Source: Prochlorococcus sp. AG-409-G20
Lineage (GTDB): Bacteria > Cyanobacteriota > Cyanobacteriia > PCC-6307 > Cyanobiaceae
DNA: 64,000 nt
Assembly: GCA_003215775.1 (NCBI GenBank)
Contig: QCJW01000001.1
Location: 114,988-178,987, forward strand
Direction of reading: 5' to 3'
Made by a program: the position numbers and the translations under genes. Of the stretch, positions 1-10,128 are shown in pieces (within the stretch, counting starts at the first letter, position 1; every line of letters begins with the position of its first letter). The notes below the pieces were generated by a model. That model saw only the letters and a program-made list of their open reading frames with translations. It was not told the origin of the DNA and searched no databases.

Positions 1-695
1 ATCCTGGAGAAAGGCTTGCAATCGTTGGGCCCTCTGGTTGTGGTAAGTCAACAATCTTAAGGCTTCTCGCAGGCCTACTTTTACCTTCTAAAGGCGTTCT
101 GCGACTTTTTGGAGCTAATCAAAATTATTTAAGGATGGATCAAAGTCATCCTCCTGATGTTCGAATGGTTTTTCAAAATCCGGCACTTTTGGGTTCACTG
201 ACTGTTGAGGAAAATGTAGGTTTTCTCCTTAAGAGAAGCGGTCGATTAGATGAGAAACAGATCCATGAACGCGTAATGGAATGCCTGGCTGAAGTAGGTC
301 TTTATGACGTAGCCGACAAATTTCCTGGCCAACTTAGTGGAGGAATGCAAAAAAGAGTCAGCTTTGCAAGAGCATTAATCAAAGATCCCAATGATGAATT
401 TGAGAAAATGCCTTTACTATTATTTGACGAACCAACTGCTGGGCTTGATCCAGTTGCATGTACCCGAATTGAAGATCTAATTGTCAAAACAACCAAAATG
501 GCAAAGGGGTGCTCAATAGTGGTAAGTCATGTCCAGAGCACAATTGAACGATCTTCGGAAAGAGTTTTATTCCTTTATGGAGGAAAGCTTCATTGGGATG
601 GATCTATAGAAGAATTTCGAGAAAGTAAGAATCCTTACGTTCAGCAGTTCAGGAGAGGTAGTCTTCAGGGACCTATGCAGCCAGCGGAAAGGTAA
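1..695 (+). CDS. ABC transporter ATP-binding protein, MlaF-like (5' truncated by window)
   Basis: The reading frame is already open at base 3 and the gene begins upstream of the window. The first visible residues carry the Walker A motif GPSGCGKST. Next come the Q-loop region (VFQNPALLG), the ABC signature LSGGMQKR and the Walker B LLLFDEPTAGLDP with an H-loop SHV. This is a complete nucleotide-binding domain apart from its first residues. The stop overlaps the start of the MCE-domain gene by one base, so the two are translationally linked. In bacteria and chloroplasts (Mla, TGD3) such ATPases power lipid movement with an MCE protein and an MlaE-like permease. The permease is not in view. The Mla-type assignment rests on this pairing. 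Confidence 0.9.
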   Translation, partial: PGERLAIVGPSGCGKSTILRLLAGLLLPSKGVLRLFGANQNYLRMDQSHPPDVRMVFQNPALLGSLTVEENVGFLLKRSGRLDEKQIHERVMECLAEVGLYDVADKFPGQLSGGMQKRVSFARALIKDPNDEFEKMPLLLFDEPTAGLDPVACTRIEDLIVKTTKMAKGCSIVVSHVQSTIERSSERVLFLYGGKLHWDGSIEEFRESKNPYVQQFRRGSLQGPMQPAER

Positions 696-1570
696 TGACC
701 ATGCGGCGCAGTGTTCGTGATGCCATTGTTGGATTCTCCATAATTGGAGGCATTGCAGGCCTGACAGGTTCAATGCTTTGGCTTAGAGGTATAAGCCTAG
801 GAGCGAAAACATGGGAGATCACAGCAAACTTTGAAGATGCAAGTGGACTGGCTGAACGATCTCCCGTTACATATAGAGGAATTCTTGTTGGATCTGTAAG
901 CAAGATCAAAGTGCAACAAGAAAGCGTAGAAGCCAAATTACATATCAAGAATTCCGAAATAAGATTATCTAAACCTGTCTTGGCCAAAGTAATCACAAGT
1001 TCACTTTTAGGCGGGGATGTACAAGTATCACTTATCAGTTTAGGCAAGAGCCTTCCAATCAATTCTCCAACCCCAATCTCACGAGACTGTCAAAGTTCAA
1101 AATCACTTTGCGAAGGAGATGTAATCAAAGGCAAACCATTAAAGAGCATTTCATCCCTGACAGAAGAGTTTGAGAAAATGCTAGAGAAAGCAGAGCAACA
1201 AGATGTTGTCTCAAACTTAGTAGACTCAACTAAGCAATTTGACTTAACACAAAAAAATCTTGACGAATTAATTCTTCAAGCAAAAACAGAGCTCACAAGG
1301 GCCAAACCCATAATAAAAAATCTCAAGACCGCAACTATGCATATGAATAATATACTTGCAGCAATAGACAATAAAAAGACACTCAATGATCTTCAAGAAG
1401 CAGCAAGTTCAACTAGATCAATAGTCAAAAAGATAGACGATTTAGGAACAGATGTTAACAAAGTAATGGATGATACGACAATCATGAATGCCATTAGAAA
1501 TGTAACCATTGGACTTGGAGAATTATTTAACGAGTTGTACCCTCAAAGAGGAAACTATAGGAATCGATAG
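695..1570 (+). CDS. MCE/MlaD domain protein, lipid ABC transporter substrate-binding subunit
   Basis: This 291-residue protein has one N-terminal membrane segment (about residues 9-30) followed by an MCE domain (about 38-115), with the typical stretch ASGLAERSPVTYRGILVGSV. The rest is a long, helical, charged region without further membrane segments. That is the plan of MlaD and chloroplast TGD2, which sit on the periplasmic side of a lipid importer. The start codon overlaps the stop of the ABC ATPase (TAATG), so the two form one operon. The substrate, probably phospholipid or glycolipid, is inferred from the family. Confidence 0.88.
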   Translation: MTMRRSVRDAIVGFSIIGGIAGLTGSMLWLRGISLGAKTWEITANFEDASGLAERSPVTYRGILVGSVSKIKVQQESVEAKLHIKNSEIRLSKPVLAKVITSSLLGGDVQVSLISLGKSLPINSPTPISRDCQSSKSLCEGDVIKGKPLKSISSLTEEFEKMLEKAEQQDVVSNLVDSTKQFDLTQKNLDELILQAKTELTRAKPIIKNLKTATMHMNNILAAIDNKKTLNDLQEAASSTRSIVKKIDDLGTDVNKVMDDTTIMNAIRNVTIGLGELFNELYPQRGNYRNR

Positions 1571-1587
1571 ACAAGTAAAGAGTGAAA

Positions 1588-3735
1588 TCAAGTCACGGAA
1601 TCAATCGCATCCATCGCGATTGCTGCAATTGCTTGATCACTAGCTTTCGGTAATTGAACATATTTTCCACCTGCAGACTCTGCTAAATCTTGACCCATTC
1701 CACTACCTATAAATTTTCTTTCAGTATCTATTACTAATAGCTTAATACCTAAAGTTCTATATTTAGAAGCAACATCAAGAACTTCTTGCTTTAAATCAAT
1801 CGGATTTTCATCTTCCAACTGAGGCTGACCTAAAGATTTGCCTAAAGGTACATTTCCACGCCCATCTGTAATTGCAACAACAACAACCTGACCAAGATCT
1901 CCAGTCGCCAAAGCATTGGCCCCGACACGGGCAGCCTGTGTCAACCCGTGTGCAAGTGGAGAGCCTCCACCACATGGCATTGTTTCCAGTCTCCTTTTTG
2001 CTGCAGTAATTGAACGAGTAGGAGGAAGCAATACCTCAGCCTGTTCGCCCCTAAAAGGAATCAATGCCACTTCATCTCTATTTTCATAAGCCTCAGTAAG
2101 CAAGCGAATAACTGCTCCCTTAGCACTTTGCATACGATTCAAAGCCATAGAGCCACTAGCATCTACAAGAAAAACAACCAATGCCCCAGCTTTCTTTTGT
2201 AAAAGCTTGGAACGCAAATCTCCTTCTTCAACAATTACCTTTCGATCAGGATTCCTAACTCTACGAGATTTTTGATAAGGAGCTGCTGCTCTTAATGTTG
2301 CATCAACAGCTATTCGGCTAACTTTTCCTTTGGGAATAATAGGTTTTACATAACGTCCTCGACTATCACTAAGTACAGCAGACCTGCTGCCACTATTCCC
2401 GCTTTTAGATTTCGCTGAGGAAAATAATAAAAGATCAGGATCTACAGCACACGCTTCTGGGTCAAGCATGAACTCCTCCGGAACAGGAGGAGTTTGATCT
2501 TCAAGGGTATCGTCTTCGTTATCATCTTGATTCTCATCGTCTTCTGAAGAATCATCTTCTGGGTTTTCTGGTGGAGGTGATTGTTGATCTTCCGGAGGAG
2601 GTGGCTCCATTTCCTCTTCTTGGGGCGGAAGCTGTAATGCTCTTGGAGCAATAACCAGCCTTACTGCAACTTTCAAATCATCTGCATTTACTTGGTCTCT
2701 TCCACTAAGAGCTGCATGAGCTTTTGCAACTCGAACTGCATAAAGTTCTGACCTATGACCCTCAACCCCACCTCGAATTGCTTCTTTAACAAGATATTCA
2801 ATCTGATCTTGACTGATAAGAACATCTGGGAGCCATTGTCTAGCCAAAAGAAGTTGAGTCGCTAATGATTCTGTGTCTTTCGACCATTTAGCTGAAAAAG
2901 TTCGGCTACATTCACCATGATCAAGTACTGATTCAGTAATCAAAACTCTTTGTTCGTTGGTAATCAATTGATCAGCCGAAAGAACTATGGCGAAACGATC
3001 CAACAAATGATCTCGTACAGCTCCTTCCTCTGGGTTATACGTAGCCAACAAAAGAGGTCGACAAGGGTGCGTGAGACTTAAACCTTCTCTCTCAACACGA
3101 TTAACCCCTGCCCCAACAGAGGCAAGCAATAAGTTAACAATGCCATCATCTAAGAGATTTAATTCATCTACATATAAAACCCCTCTATGAGATTCAGCCA
3201 AGAGACCGGGCTGAAAAACTGGACTTCCACTTACCAGCGAGGCGGTTACATCAACAGAGCCAACAAGCCTATCTTCAGTAATCCCAAGAGGTACTTGTAC
3301 AAAAGGTGCGGGGATAACTCGAGTTGGCAGTTGATCTTGAAAAGAATCAATCTTGTTTAAAGCTTTTTGGTCATCTATAAACAGCTTTGTCCCCTCGTCC
3401 CATTCGTCAGAAAACTTAGGATCAAGATTCAGTCCTATAGGTTTAGGGCCTTGAACGTTTGGGGTTGCTTCTAATTTTTCAGCAATATCTAGTACTTCAA
3501 TTGGAGGCAGCAAAGCATGCAAACCCCTAGCCAAAACAGATTTACCAGTCCCTCTGCCACCAGCAATAATTACTCCTCCAAGACCGGGGTCAACTGCAGC
3601 AAGAAGCAATGCCAACTTTAGAGTTCCATGGCCAGTTATTGCTGCAAGCGGAAATGCTCGGTCAGCCATATCCTTGGCTTCTTGGTGCCCCACTTTTAAT
3701 GCAATGGAACTAGCTTGCCTTCCGCTTGCACCCAT
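1588..3735 (-). CDS. chlD: Magnesium-chelatase subunit D
   Basis: ChlD is the 715-residue AAA+/integrin-type subunit that, with ChlI and ChlH, inserts Mg into protoporphyrin IX at the first committed step of chlorophyll synthesis. The N-terminal AAA+ domain has an intact-looking Walker A (GGRGTGKS, about 59-66) and an LYVDELNLL Walker B. A proline- and acid-rich linker (about 372-425) is typical of ChlD. The C-terminal von Willebrand/integrin I domain carries the MIDAS motif DASGS (525-529). The first ATG gives a 22-residue leader. A second in-frame ATG at 3669 (MADRAFPL) aligns better with where other ChlD proteins begin and may be the true start. The gene is divergent from folK. Confidence 0.96.
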   Translation of the reverse strand: MGASGRQASSIALKVGHQEAKDMADRAFPLAAITGHGTLKLALLLAAVDPGLGGVIIAGGRGTGKSVLARGLHALLPPIEVLDIAEKLEATPNVQGPKPIGLNLDPKFSDEWDEGTKLFIDDQKALNKIDSFQDQLPTRVIPAPFVQVPLGITEDRLVGSVDVTASLVSGSPVFQPGLLAESHRGVLYVDELNLLDDGIVNLLLASVGAGVNRVEREGLSLTHPCRPLLLATYNPEEGAVRDHLLDRFAIVLSADQLITNEQRVLITESVLDHGECSRTFSAKWSKDTESLATQLLLARQWLPDVLISQDQIEYLVKEAIRGGVEGHRSELYAVRVAKAHAALSGRDQVNADDLKVAVRLVIAPRALQLPPQEEEMEPPPPEDQQSPPPENPEDDSSEDDENQDDNEDDTLEDQTPPVPEEFMLDPEACAVDPDLLLFSSAKSKSGNSGSRSAVLSDSRGRYVKPIIPKGKVSRIAVDATLRAAAPYQKSRRVRNPDRKVIVEEGDLRSKLLQKKAGALVVFLVDASGSMALNRMQSAKGAVIRLLTEAYENRDEVALIPFRGEQAEVLLPPTRSITAAKRRLETMPCGGGSPLAHGLTQAARVGANALATGDLGQVVVVAITDGRGNVPLGKSLGQPQLEDENPIDLKQEVLDVASKYRTLGIKLLVIDTERKFIGSGMGQDLAESAGGKYVQLPKASDQAIAAIAMDAIDSVT

Positions 3736-3782
3736 TAGATTCCTAAGCCCTCTTTGAAGCCTTTAATAGTCTGGCTGATGAA

Positions 3783-4367
3783 ATGATGGACACCAACAAG
3801 ATCCCGAAAGCATGCACACTAGCTATTGCCTTAGGAGCAAATCTTCCAAGTCAAGTTGGACCTCCAGAAGCGACTCTAATCGCAGCCAGACCACTAATAG
3901 AAAATGAAATAACTGAATGGCTAGGTTTTCTTCAAAAACGCAACACAACACAAGAATTAATTTCATCAAATTTAACGTTGCGATGGTCACCATTATTTGA
4001 AACAAAAGCTATTGGCGGACCTCCAAATCAACCAGATTATATAAATGCAGTTGTATTAGTTAATGGACCAATCTTTACATTTATAAAACCATCTGAGACT
4101 GCAGCATTAAATCTTCTTAAACGATTAATCAGCATAGAAATATTCTTTGGAAGATCCAGAAAATCTCCTGGCATAAAATGGGGTCCTAGATGTCTTGATA
4201 TAGATTTACTCGTTTGGGGTGAACTCCAGGTCCAACATAGAGATCTTATTTTGCCGCACCCACGAATAATAGAAAGAAATTTTGTAATCACTCCATTAAG
4301 TGAAGCACTAAATTTAGATAATCAGAAGCCAAAAAGACTTCCTCCCCAATCCAATTGGCCTGAATGA
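3783..4367 (+). CDS. folK: HPPK, dihydropterin pyrophosphokinase
   Basis: This 194-residue protein is 2-amino-4-hydroxy-6-hydroxymethyldihydropteridine diphosphokinase, which uses ATP to activate the pterin in folate synthesis. The N-terminal ALGANL and the signature GPRCLDIDLLVWG (about 140-152) followed by LILPHPRI are diagnostic. An insertion of about 35 residues lies between the first strand and the FET substrate loop. The gene begins 48 bases from the chlD start on the opposite strand, so the two probably share a promoter region. Two adjacent ATG codons are possible starts. Confidence 0.93.
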   Translation: MMDTNKIPKACTLAIALGANLPSQVGPPEATLIAARPLIENEITEWLGFLQKRNTTQELISSNLTLRWSPLFETKAIGGPPNQPDYINAVVLVNGPIFTFIKPSETAALNLLKRLISIEIFFGRSRKSPGIKWGPRCLDIDLLVWGELQVQHRDLILPHPRIIERNFVITPLSEALNLDNQKPKRLPPQSNWPE

Positions 4368-4440
4368 CACAAATTAAACAAAATATAATTTTACTTAAAT
4401 ATCGAGGCATGCTATAGGAGGTAAAGTTCAGAATTATCTA

Positions 4441-5001
4441 ATGGGGAATCTACCTCCACAAGAGCCGCCTAATTTTCTTGAAACAAAGGCCTCTCTAAAT
4501 GCACGAAAAATACGTTTTGAAATTAATCACATTGAACTCCCTATAGGGATAAAAGGGACCTTTGGAATGATTAGGCATCCAGGTGCATCTCTTGCCGTGC
4601 CAATTACAAATGATGGGCAAATAGTTATACTTCGTCAATATAGATTTGCAGTTGCAAGAAGAATACTTGAATTTCCAGCAGGCACTCTCGAAGAAGGCGA
4701 AGACCCGCTTGGTTCAATGAAAAGAGAACTTGCTGAAGAAGCAGGTTATGAAGCAAATCAATGGGACTTCCTAGGTGAAATGCTGCCTTGCCCAGGATAT
4801 TCAGATGAAGTGATTAATTTATTCTTAGCCAGAAATTTAAAAAGGTTAGATACTCAACCCCTAGGTGATGAAGACGAAGATCTTGAAGTTCTCCATATGA
4901 AAATGGATGAGCTCAATAATGCTCTTGCCAGTGGGAAAGAAGCATTAGATGGGAAAAGCATTACTGCTTTGTATAGAGCCCGTCAATTCCTAAATATTTA
5001 G
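4441..5001 (+). CDS. NUDIX hydrolase, ADP-ribose pyrophosphatase-like
   Basis: This 186-residue protein has a clear NUDIX box: it begins GTLEEGEDPLGSMKRELAEE and ends EAGY (about residues 79-102). Upstream lies the strand ILRQYRFAVARRILEFPAG, which matches the ADP-ribose pyrophosphatase subgroup. It probably hydrolyses ADP-ribose or a related nucleoside diphosphate; the exact substrate cannot be read from the sequence. It follows folK after 73 bases in the same direction. A perfect AGGAGGT lies at 4416-4422, but that is 18 bases before the ATG, unusually far, with no in-frame start between them. Confidence 0.9.
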   Translation: MGNLPPQEPPNFLETKASLNARKIRFEINHIELPIGIKGTFGMIRHPGASLAVPITNDGQIVILRQYRFAVARRILEFPAGTLEEGEDPLGSMKRELAEEAGYEANQWDFLGEMLPCPGYSDEVINLFLARNLKRLDTQPLGDEDEDLEVLHMKMDELNNALASGKEALDGKSITALYRARQFLNI

Positions 5002-5032
5002 AGTTTAAGAGAACCTCTACTTAATAAAAAAA

Positions 5033-6262
5033 TTAAACAACTATCATTTCTCTTGCATCATTTGATTGACTAAGAAGATCTCTTAATGCTTTCGCCACAT
5101 ATGTCTGTTGTTCAAAACTGATTTCAGGGAAGATAGGCAAACTCAACACCTCGCTACAGAGCTTCTCAGTCAAAGGCAAGCTTCCTAATTCATAACCTAA
5201 ACTTTTATAAGCTGGTTGTAAATGAATAGGAATTGGATAATAAATAATTGTGTTAATTCCTTGTTCCTGAAGTTTTTGCTTCAGCCAATCTCGACAACCA
5301 CAATCTGGCAAGCCACTATTACTATTTATTTCTGGAGAAATGTGATTCTCCTGAGTGGAAATTTTCTGATTATTTGACCACTCACCAACTCTTACTACAA
5401 ATTGATTCCAGGCATGAGAACCATTTATTTTTGAAGAAGGTGATGGCAAGCAAATTCCAGGCAAGTTATCAAGAAGTTCTTGATATCTCAAAGCAATTTG
5501 CTGACGTTTTCTTACCCATTCTTCAAGTTTAGGTAATTTGACATTCAAAACAGCTGCCTGCAATGCATCCAGTCTGCTGTTATATCCAAGCTCTGCATGA
5601 ACATATCTCGTCGGCATGCCATGAACAGCTAATTCCCTCATACGTTGAGCCAAAGCTGGATCATTAGTTGTTACGGCACCACCATCCCCAGCAGCACCCA
5701 AATTTTTCGTTGGGAAGAAGCTGAAACAACCAACATCACCCCAGCTACCAACAAAGCGTCCTTTCCACTTTGCTCCACTAGCCTGTGCGCAATCTTCAAT
5801 AATTTTCAAATTCTTCTTTTTAGCTAATAAACATAATTTCTCCATGTCAACAGGACAACCAAACAAGTGAACAGGCAAAATAGCCTTGGTTGAAGGTGTG
5901 ATGAATCTTTCAATTTGATCTACATTAATTAAATAATTTTCTGGATCTACATCAACAAATACTGGCCTAGCTCCTACGTCACTTATTGCTTCTGCCGTAG
6001 CAAAAAAACTAAATGAGGTAGTAATCACTTCATCACCTGGACCTATATCTAATGCCCTCAGTGCAAGAATTAATGCATCTGTACCGCTATTACAACTAAC
6101 CGCATGTGGAACTCCAATATTTGCAGCAAATGATTTTTCAAAAGCTAGGACCTCTTCCCCACCAATATAATTACCACTATGAAGAACCTTCAAAACAGCA
6201 GAATCTAACTCAGCCCCAAGCTCATGAAGCTGGTTTTCGAGACTAAAAGGAGGAACATGCAT
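5033..6262 (-). CDS. DegT/DnrJ/EryC1/StrS family PLP aminotransferase
   Basis: This is a 409-residue fold-type I pyridoxal-phosphate enzyme of the sugar aminotransferase family, which makes amino sugars for surface polysaccharides. The cofactor lysine lies in SFFPTKNLGAAGDGG (Lys186), and the aspartate that contacts the PLP ring lies in IIEDCAQASGA (about 156). Residues about 294-323 are an extra, low-complexity, Asn/Ser-rich insertion ending in two close cysteines (DCGC). It interrupts the usual path into the HYPIPIHLQPAY-type region. No other sugar-nucleotide genes are adjacent, so the substrate is unknown. The last residues are unconserved. Confidence 0.9.
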   Translation of the reverse strand: MHVPPFSLENQLHELGAELDSAVLKVLHSGNYIGGEEVLAFEKSFAANIGVPHAVSCNSGTDALILALRALDIGPGDEVITTSFSFFATAEAISDVGARPVFVDVDPENYLINVDQIERFITPSTKAILPVHLFGCPVDMEKLCLLAKKKNLKIIEDCAQASGAKWKGRFVGSWGDVGCFSFFPTKNLGAAGDGGAVTTNDPALAQRMRELAVHGMPTRYVHAELGYNSRLDALQAAVLNVKLPKLEEWVRKRQQIALRYQELLDNLPGICLPSPSSKINGSHAWNQFVVRVGEWSNNQKISTQENHISPEINSNSGLPDCGCRDWLKQKLQEQGINTIIYYPIPIHLQPAYKSLGYELGSLPLTEKLCSEVLSLPIFPEISFEQQTYVAKALRDLLSQSNDAREMIVV

Positions 6263-6316
6263 TAATTCACCTTAGAACTTGAAGAAGAATCTTTTAAAAA
6301 TTGAGAGTGTAGAAAA

Positions 6317-6943
6317 TCATGAAAACCAATCTGGTTCATTCCCAGGATCCCACTTGATATTGCATCCAATAGAAGGTTTCTGATCGTCAGACACATTATT
6401 GCCACTCAGGACTGAATCTATAGCAGCCCTAAGATCGTTCCCACTCACTGGAATATCGTTGCCTGGCCTGCTGTTGTCTAATTGCCCCCTGTATCTAAGT
6501 GATTGAATGCCATCGGCATTAGGAGAAAAAAGGTAAAAATCAGGAGTACAAGCTGCCTGAAGAGCTTTGGCCAAACTTTGATCCTTATCTAATAAATAAG
6601 GAAAATTCCAACCATTTTGCTTCAATTGCAAAGCTAAATTCTGAGGGCCATCTTGAGGGTGAGTAACCAAACTATTGCTTGATATTGCAATCATCTGAAC
6701 TGACTTTCCATAATCTCTCTCTAAATCGGTCAATGCTTGCTCAATATGCTTTACAAACGGACAATGCGCACAAATAACCATTATCAGCAAAGGCTTAACT
6801 GGAAGCCTTGAGCTACTAATTATTCCCTTGTCGCACAATTCTTCATCTTGAGACCTAGTCACACCAGGCACTTGGACAGCGGCCAATTCAAATTTTGGTA
6901 ATCCAGTACCCAAAGGCAACATTCTTGAAATTGTTCGAGCCAT
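6317..6943 (-). CDS. Thioredoxin-fold AhpC/TSA-like protein with CAHC motif
   Basis: This 208-residue protein has a thioredoxin/peroxiredoxin-like fold. It contains a CxxC pair in MVICAHCPFVKHIEQAL (about residue 79) and a downstream strand-proline-strand region (ACTPDFYLF). Cyanobacterial proteins with this CAHCPFVKH motif are generally annotated as thioredoxin-family or redoxin-domain proteins. The reaction, whether disulfide exchange or peroxide reduction, is not established. It lies 54 bases downstream of nothing on its own strand except the DegT gene that follows it, so the two may be cotranscribed. No signal peptide is seen, which suggests a cytoplasmic protein. Confidence 0.82.
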   Translation of the reverse strand: MARTISRMLPLGTGLPKFELAAVQVPGVTRSQDEELCDKGIISSSRLPVKPLLIMVICAHCPFVKHIEQALTDLERDYGKSVQMIAISSNSLVTHPQDGPQNLALQLKQNGWNFPYLLDKDQSLAKALQAACTPDFYLFSPNADGIQSLRYRGQLDNSRPGNDIPVSGNDLRAAIDSVLSGNNVSDDQKPSIGCNIKWDPGNEPDWFS

Positions 6944-7066
6944 TGATTCTTAAAAACCTGCTAATGCTGTTCAACATTTTCTTTCATACTGATATCTAGC
7001 TACTTCTGTTGAATTGAGCATTGAGTAGGAGAGAATTATCAAAACTTACAATGACGTTTCAAAAAG

Positions 7067-7849
7067 ATGCTTCTAGATCTCAGCGGAAAAAAAATCCTTG
7101 TTACAGGTATCGCAAACAATCGATCCATTGCCTGGGGTATTGCTCAGCAGTTAAAAGCCGCCGGAGCTGAACTTGGGATAACTTATCTGCCAGATGAGAA
7201 AGGTCGTTTCGAATCAAAAGTAAAAGAACTTACAGGACCACTTGAGCCATCACTGTTTCTGCCGCTGAATGTACAAAGTCCAGATCAAATGGAAACAGTT
7301 TTCTCTACCATTGCTGAAAAATGGGGGCAATTAGATGGCCTTGTGCATTGTCTTGCCTTTGCGGGCAAAGAAGAATTAATAGGTGATTACAGTGAAACCA
7401 GTGTTGAAGGCTTTACTCGAGCCTTAGAAATCAGTGCATATTCACTTGCTCCACTTTGCAAATATGCAAAGCCATTATTTTCAGAGAGTGCGGGAGTAGT
7501 AACACTTACTTACCTAGGAGCTGATAGAGCAATTCCTAATTACAACGTTATGGGAGTTGCAAAAGCCGCTCTAGAAGCTTCAGTGCGCTACTTATCAGCA
7601 GAGTTAGGCCCTGACAAACAAGTCAGAGTCAATGCAATCAGTGCAGGCCCAATTAGGACATTGGCAAGTTCTGCAATAGGTGGGATTCTTGACATGATCC
7701 ACAATGTTGAAGAGAAAGCCCCATTACGACGCACAGTCACGCAAAAGGAAGTAGGCAATACTGCCACTTTCCTATTAAGCGATTTAGCAAGTGGTATTTC
7801 TGGACAAACTATTTACGTAGACGCAGGATATTGCATTAATGGGATGTAA
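7067..7849 (+). CDS. fabI: Enoyl-[acyl-carrier-protein] reductase (NADH)
   Basis: FabI carries out the last reduction of each fatty-acid elongation round. The 260-residue short-chain dehydrogenase has the FabI-type nucleotide loop ITGIANNRSIAWGIA. Its catalytic Tyr-x6-Lys pattern is YNVMGVAK (about 157-164), distinct from the Tyr-x3-Lys of ordinary short-chain dehydrogenases. The region GPIRTLASSAI and the C-terminal ISGQTIYVDAGY are typical. It is followed 34 bases later by hisB on the same strand. Confidence 0.96.
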   Translation: MLLDLSGKKILVTGIANNRSIAWGIAQQLKAAGAELGITYLPDEKGRFESKVKELTGPLEPSLFLPLNVQSPDQMETVFSTIAEKWGQLDGLVHCLAFAGKEELIGDYSETSVEGFTRALEISAYSLAPLCKYAKPLFSESAGVVTLTYLGADRAIPNYNVMGVAKAALEASVRYLSAELGPDKQVRVNAISAGPIRTLASSAIGGILDMIHNVEEKAPLRRTVTQKEVGNTATFLLSDLASGISGQTIYVDAGYCINGM

Positions 7850-7883
7850 CCCAAACTTAATAATCACTACATAGGCTCAAAGT

Positions 7884-8501
7884 ATGACTATTTACAGAAA
7901 AGGAGAGATACATAGGGTCACCAAAGAAACAGATGTAATGATTTGTTTGGGACTCGATGGCAATGGCAAATGTGATGTTGCTACAGGCGTGTCTTTTCTA
8001 GATCACATGCTTAGCCAAATTGCCAGTCATGGTCTTTTAGATATTCAAGTGAAAGCAACTGGTGATACACATATAGATGATCATCATACAAATGAAGATG
8101 TTGGAATCGCTTTAGGCCAAGCAATATCTAAGGCATTAGGTAATCGTTCTGGAATTAACCGATTTGGCCATTTTTTGGCCCCACTCGATGAAGCATTAGT
8201 TCAAGTTTCCCTTGATTGTTCAGGCAGACCTCACCTAAATTTCGATCTTGAAATACCTTCACAAAAAATAGGTTCATATGACACTGAGCTAGTAAAAGAG
8301 TTCTTTATAGCTCTTGCTAACAATAGTGGCCTGACTCTTCACATCATTCAATTAAGGGGTAGCAACTCTCATCACATTGTGGAGGCAAGCTTTAAAGCAT
8401 TTGCAAGAGCACTAAGAATGGCAATTGAGATTGACCCACGAAGAGCAGGAAGCATACCCAGCAGTAAAGGGGTACTTGAGCAAGCAAATCCCCATAAGTA
8501 A
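7884..8501 (+). CDS. hisB: Imidazoleglycerol-phosphate dehydratase
   Basis: This 205-residue monofunctional HisB catalyses the sixth step of histidine synthesis. It has both metal-binding signatures, [16 protein letters not shown] (about 60-75) and the C-terminal [19 protein letters not shown] (about 154-172). Length and start agree with the family. It sits alone rather than in a his operon, as is usual in cyanobacteria, and is probably cotranscribed with fabI. Confidence 0.97.
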   Translation: MTIYRKGEIHRVTKETDVMICLGLDGNGKCDVATGVSFLDHMLSQIASHGLLDIQVKATGDTHIDDHHTNEDVGIALGQAISKALGNRSGINRFGHFLAPLDEALVQVSLDCSGRPHLNFDLEIPSQKIGSYDTELVKEFFIALANNSGLTLHIIQLRGSNSHHIVEASFKAFARALRMAIEIDPRRAGSIPSSKGVLEQANPHK

Positions 8502-8570
8502 TTGCAACAAAGAAGAGCTCACAAAAAAGATAAATATGAGCGATTATGAAAAGATCACATAACCAAAGAT

Positions 8571-10085
8571 ATGAAGGATTCCACAATCAATCAGAAAAAG
8601 AATAAAAGCTCTGATCACTTCAGTAGAGAAGACTGGGCCAGTGCCTATATCAACGTTGAGAAAGAACTTACTAACGTTGAACTAACTAATTTTAAAGGGA
8701 CTATACCTAAAGGTTTGACAGGAACCCTATATAGAAATGGACCTGGGAGATTAGAGAGAGGAGGCCAATGGGTTCACCATCCATTCGATGGAGATGGCAT
8801 GGTTATGGCAATGTCTTTTAAGAATGGCAAAGTTTATTTCAGTAATAAGTTTATTCGTACAGAAGAATGGAAAGCAGAAGAGAAGGCAGGAAGATTTCTT
8901 TATAGAGGTGTGTTTGGAACACAAAAGAAAGGGGGAGCTCTAAACAATGCTTTCGATTTACGCCTCAAAAATATTGCTAACACCAATGTTATTAAATTGG
9001 GAAACAAACTTCTTGCTTTATGGGAAGCGGCTAGTCCATATGCAATAGATCCAGAATCTCTTCAAACATATGGAATATCAAACTTAAATGGTGTACTAAA
9101 GGAAAAAGAATCATTTAGTGCTCATCCTAGATTCGACCCAGGGCATCACGGTGACACACGAATGGTGACATTTGGAGTCAAAACTGGACCAAACAGCACA
9201 GTTAGATTAATGGAGTTTCAAACACAAGGTCCGCAAGCTGGAAAGTTAATAAGTGATAACAAATACAACTTCAAAGGTTTCGCTTTTCTGCATGACTTTG
9301 CTATTACTCCCAACTGGGCAATATTCCTTCAAAATTCAATAAACTTTAACCCTTTACCTTTTATCTTTGGTCAAAAAGGGGCTGCTCAATGCCTAACCTC
9401 AAAGCAAAATAGTAAAGGCAAATTCTGGCTCATCCCTAGAGATTGTGGTAGGTTTGCAAACAAACAACCATTAATCTTTGATGCTCCAGAAGGTTTTGTA
9501 TTTCATCACCTAAATGCTTACGAAGAAAAAAATTATATCATCTTAGATAGTATCTATTATAGTGATTTTCCAACAATCAAACCAAATGAAAATTTCAAGG
9601 AAATTAATTTCGATCTAATTCCAGAAGGAAAATTAAAACGATGTATTTTTAATCTTGAAGGAGAACAGATTTCCGAAGAAACCCTCAGCGAGCAATGCTG
9701 TGAATTTGCAATGGTCAATCCATTATTCCTAGGCAAAAATGCTTCTTTCAGTTGGATGGCATGTGCAGAAATCAAAGAAGGGAATTCTCCTCTACAAGCC
9801 ATCAAGAAACTTAATCATGCCAATGGCCACGAAATCTTTTGGAGTGCAGCCCCTAGAGGGTTTGTAAGTGAACCAATAATGGCCCCAAATCAATATTCTC
9901 TAAAAGAAGATGATGGGTGGATATTGGTTTTAATTTGGAATGGCAAAAGGAAAGGCACAGACTTAGTAATACTTAATTCAAGCAACTTAAATGAAGAAGC
10001 AATATTAGAACTTCCTATTGGGATTCCACATGGTCTTCATGGAAGTTGGGTCTCGGAATCTACTAATAGCAGCCAGAAAACATAA
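8571..10085 (+). CDS. Carotenoid cleavage oxygenase (RPE65/CCD family)
   Basis: This 504-residue member of the carotenoid oxygenase family consists of seven-bladed propeller non-heme iron enzymes that cleave carotenoids or apocarotenoids. The N-terminal signatures RNGPGRLERGG and HPFDGDGMV are clear. Candidate iron-binding histidines occur in GHHGDTRMV, FLHDFAITPNW, FHHLNAYEE and the C-terminal IPHGLHGSW. The start gives 70 bases of gap after hisB. Whether it acts on full-length carotenoids or on apocarotenals cannot be told. A carotenoid hydroxylase gene (crtR) is elsewhere in this window but not adjacent. Confidence 0.92.
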   Translation: MKDSTINQKKNKSSDHFSREDWASAYINVEKELTNVELTNFKGTIPKGLTGTLYRNGPGRLERGGQWVHHPFDGDGMVMAMSFKNGKVYFSNKFIRTEEWKAEEKAGRFLYRGVFGTQKKGGALNNAFDLRLKNIANTNVIKLGNKLLALWEAASPYAIDPESLQTYGISNLNGVLKEKESFSAHPRFDPGHHGDTRMVTFGVKTGPNSTVRLMEFQTQGPQAGKLISDNKYNFKGFAFLHDFAITPNWAIFLQNSINFNPLPFIFGQKGAAQCLTSKQNSKGKFWLIPRDCGRFANKQPLIFDAPEGFVFHHLNAYEEKNYIILDSIYYSDFPTIKPNENFKEINFDLIPEGKLKRCIFNLEGEQISEETLSEQCCEFAMVNPLFLGKNASFSWMACAEIKEGNSPLQAIKKLNHANGHEIFWSAAPRGFVSEPIMAPNQYSLKEDDGWILVLIWNGKRKGTDLVILNSSNLNEEAILELPIGIPHGLHGSWVSESTNSSQKT

Positions 10086-10128
10086 TCAATAGGAATTAAA
10101 TCAGCAGTCAAAACTAAAATACAATAAA

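Noticed and set aside
7744..7756. GGAAGTAGG, part of a glnA-type glutamine riboswitch consensus
   Set aside because: It lies inside fabI coding sequence and the rest of the motif is missing.
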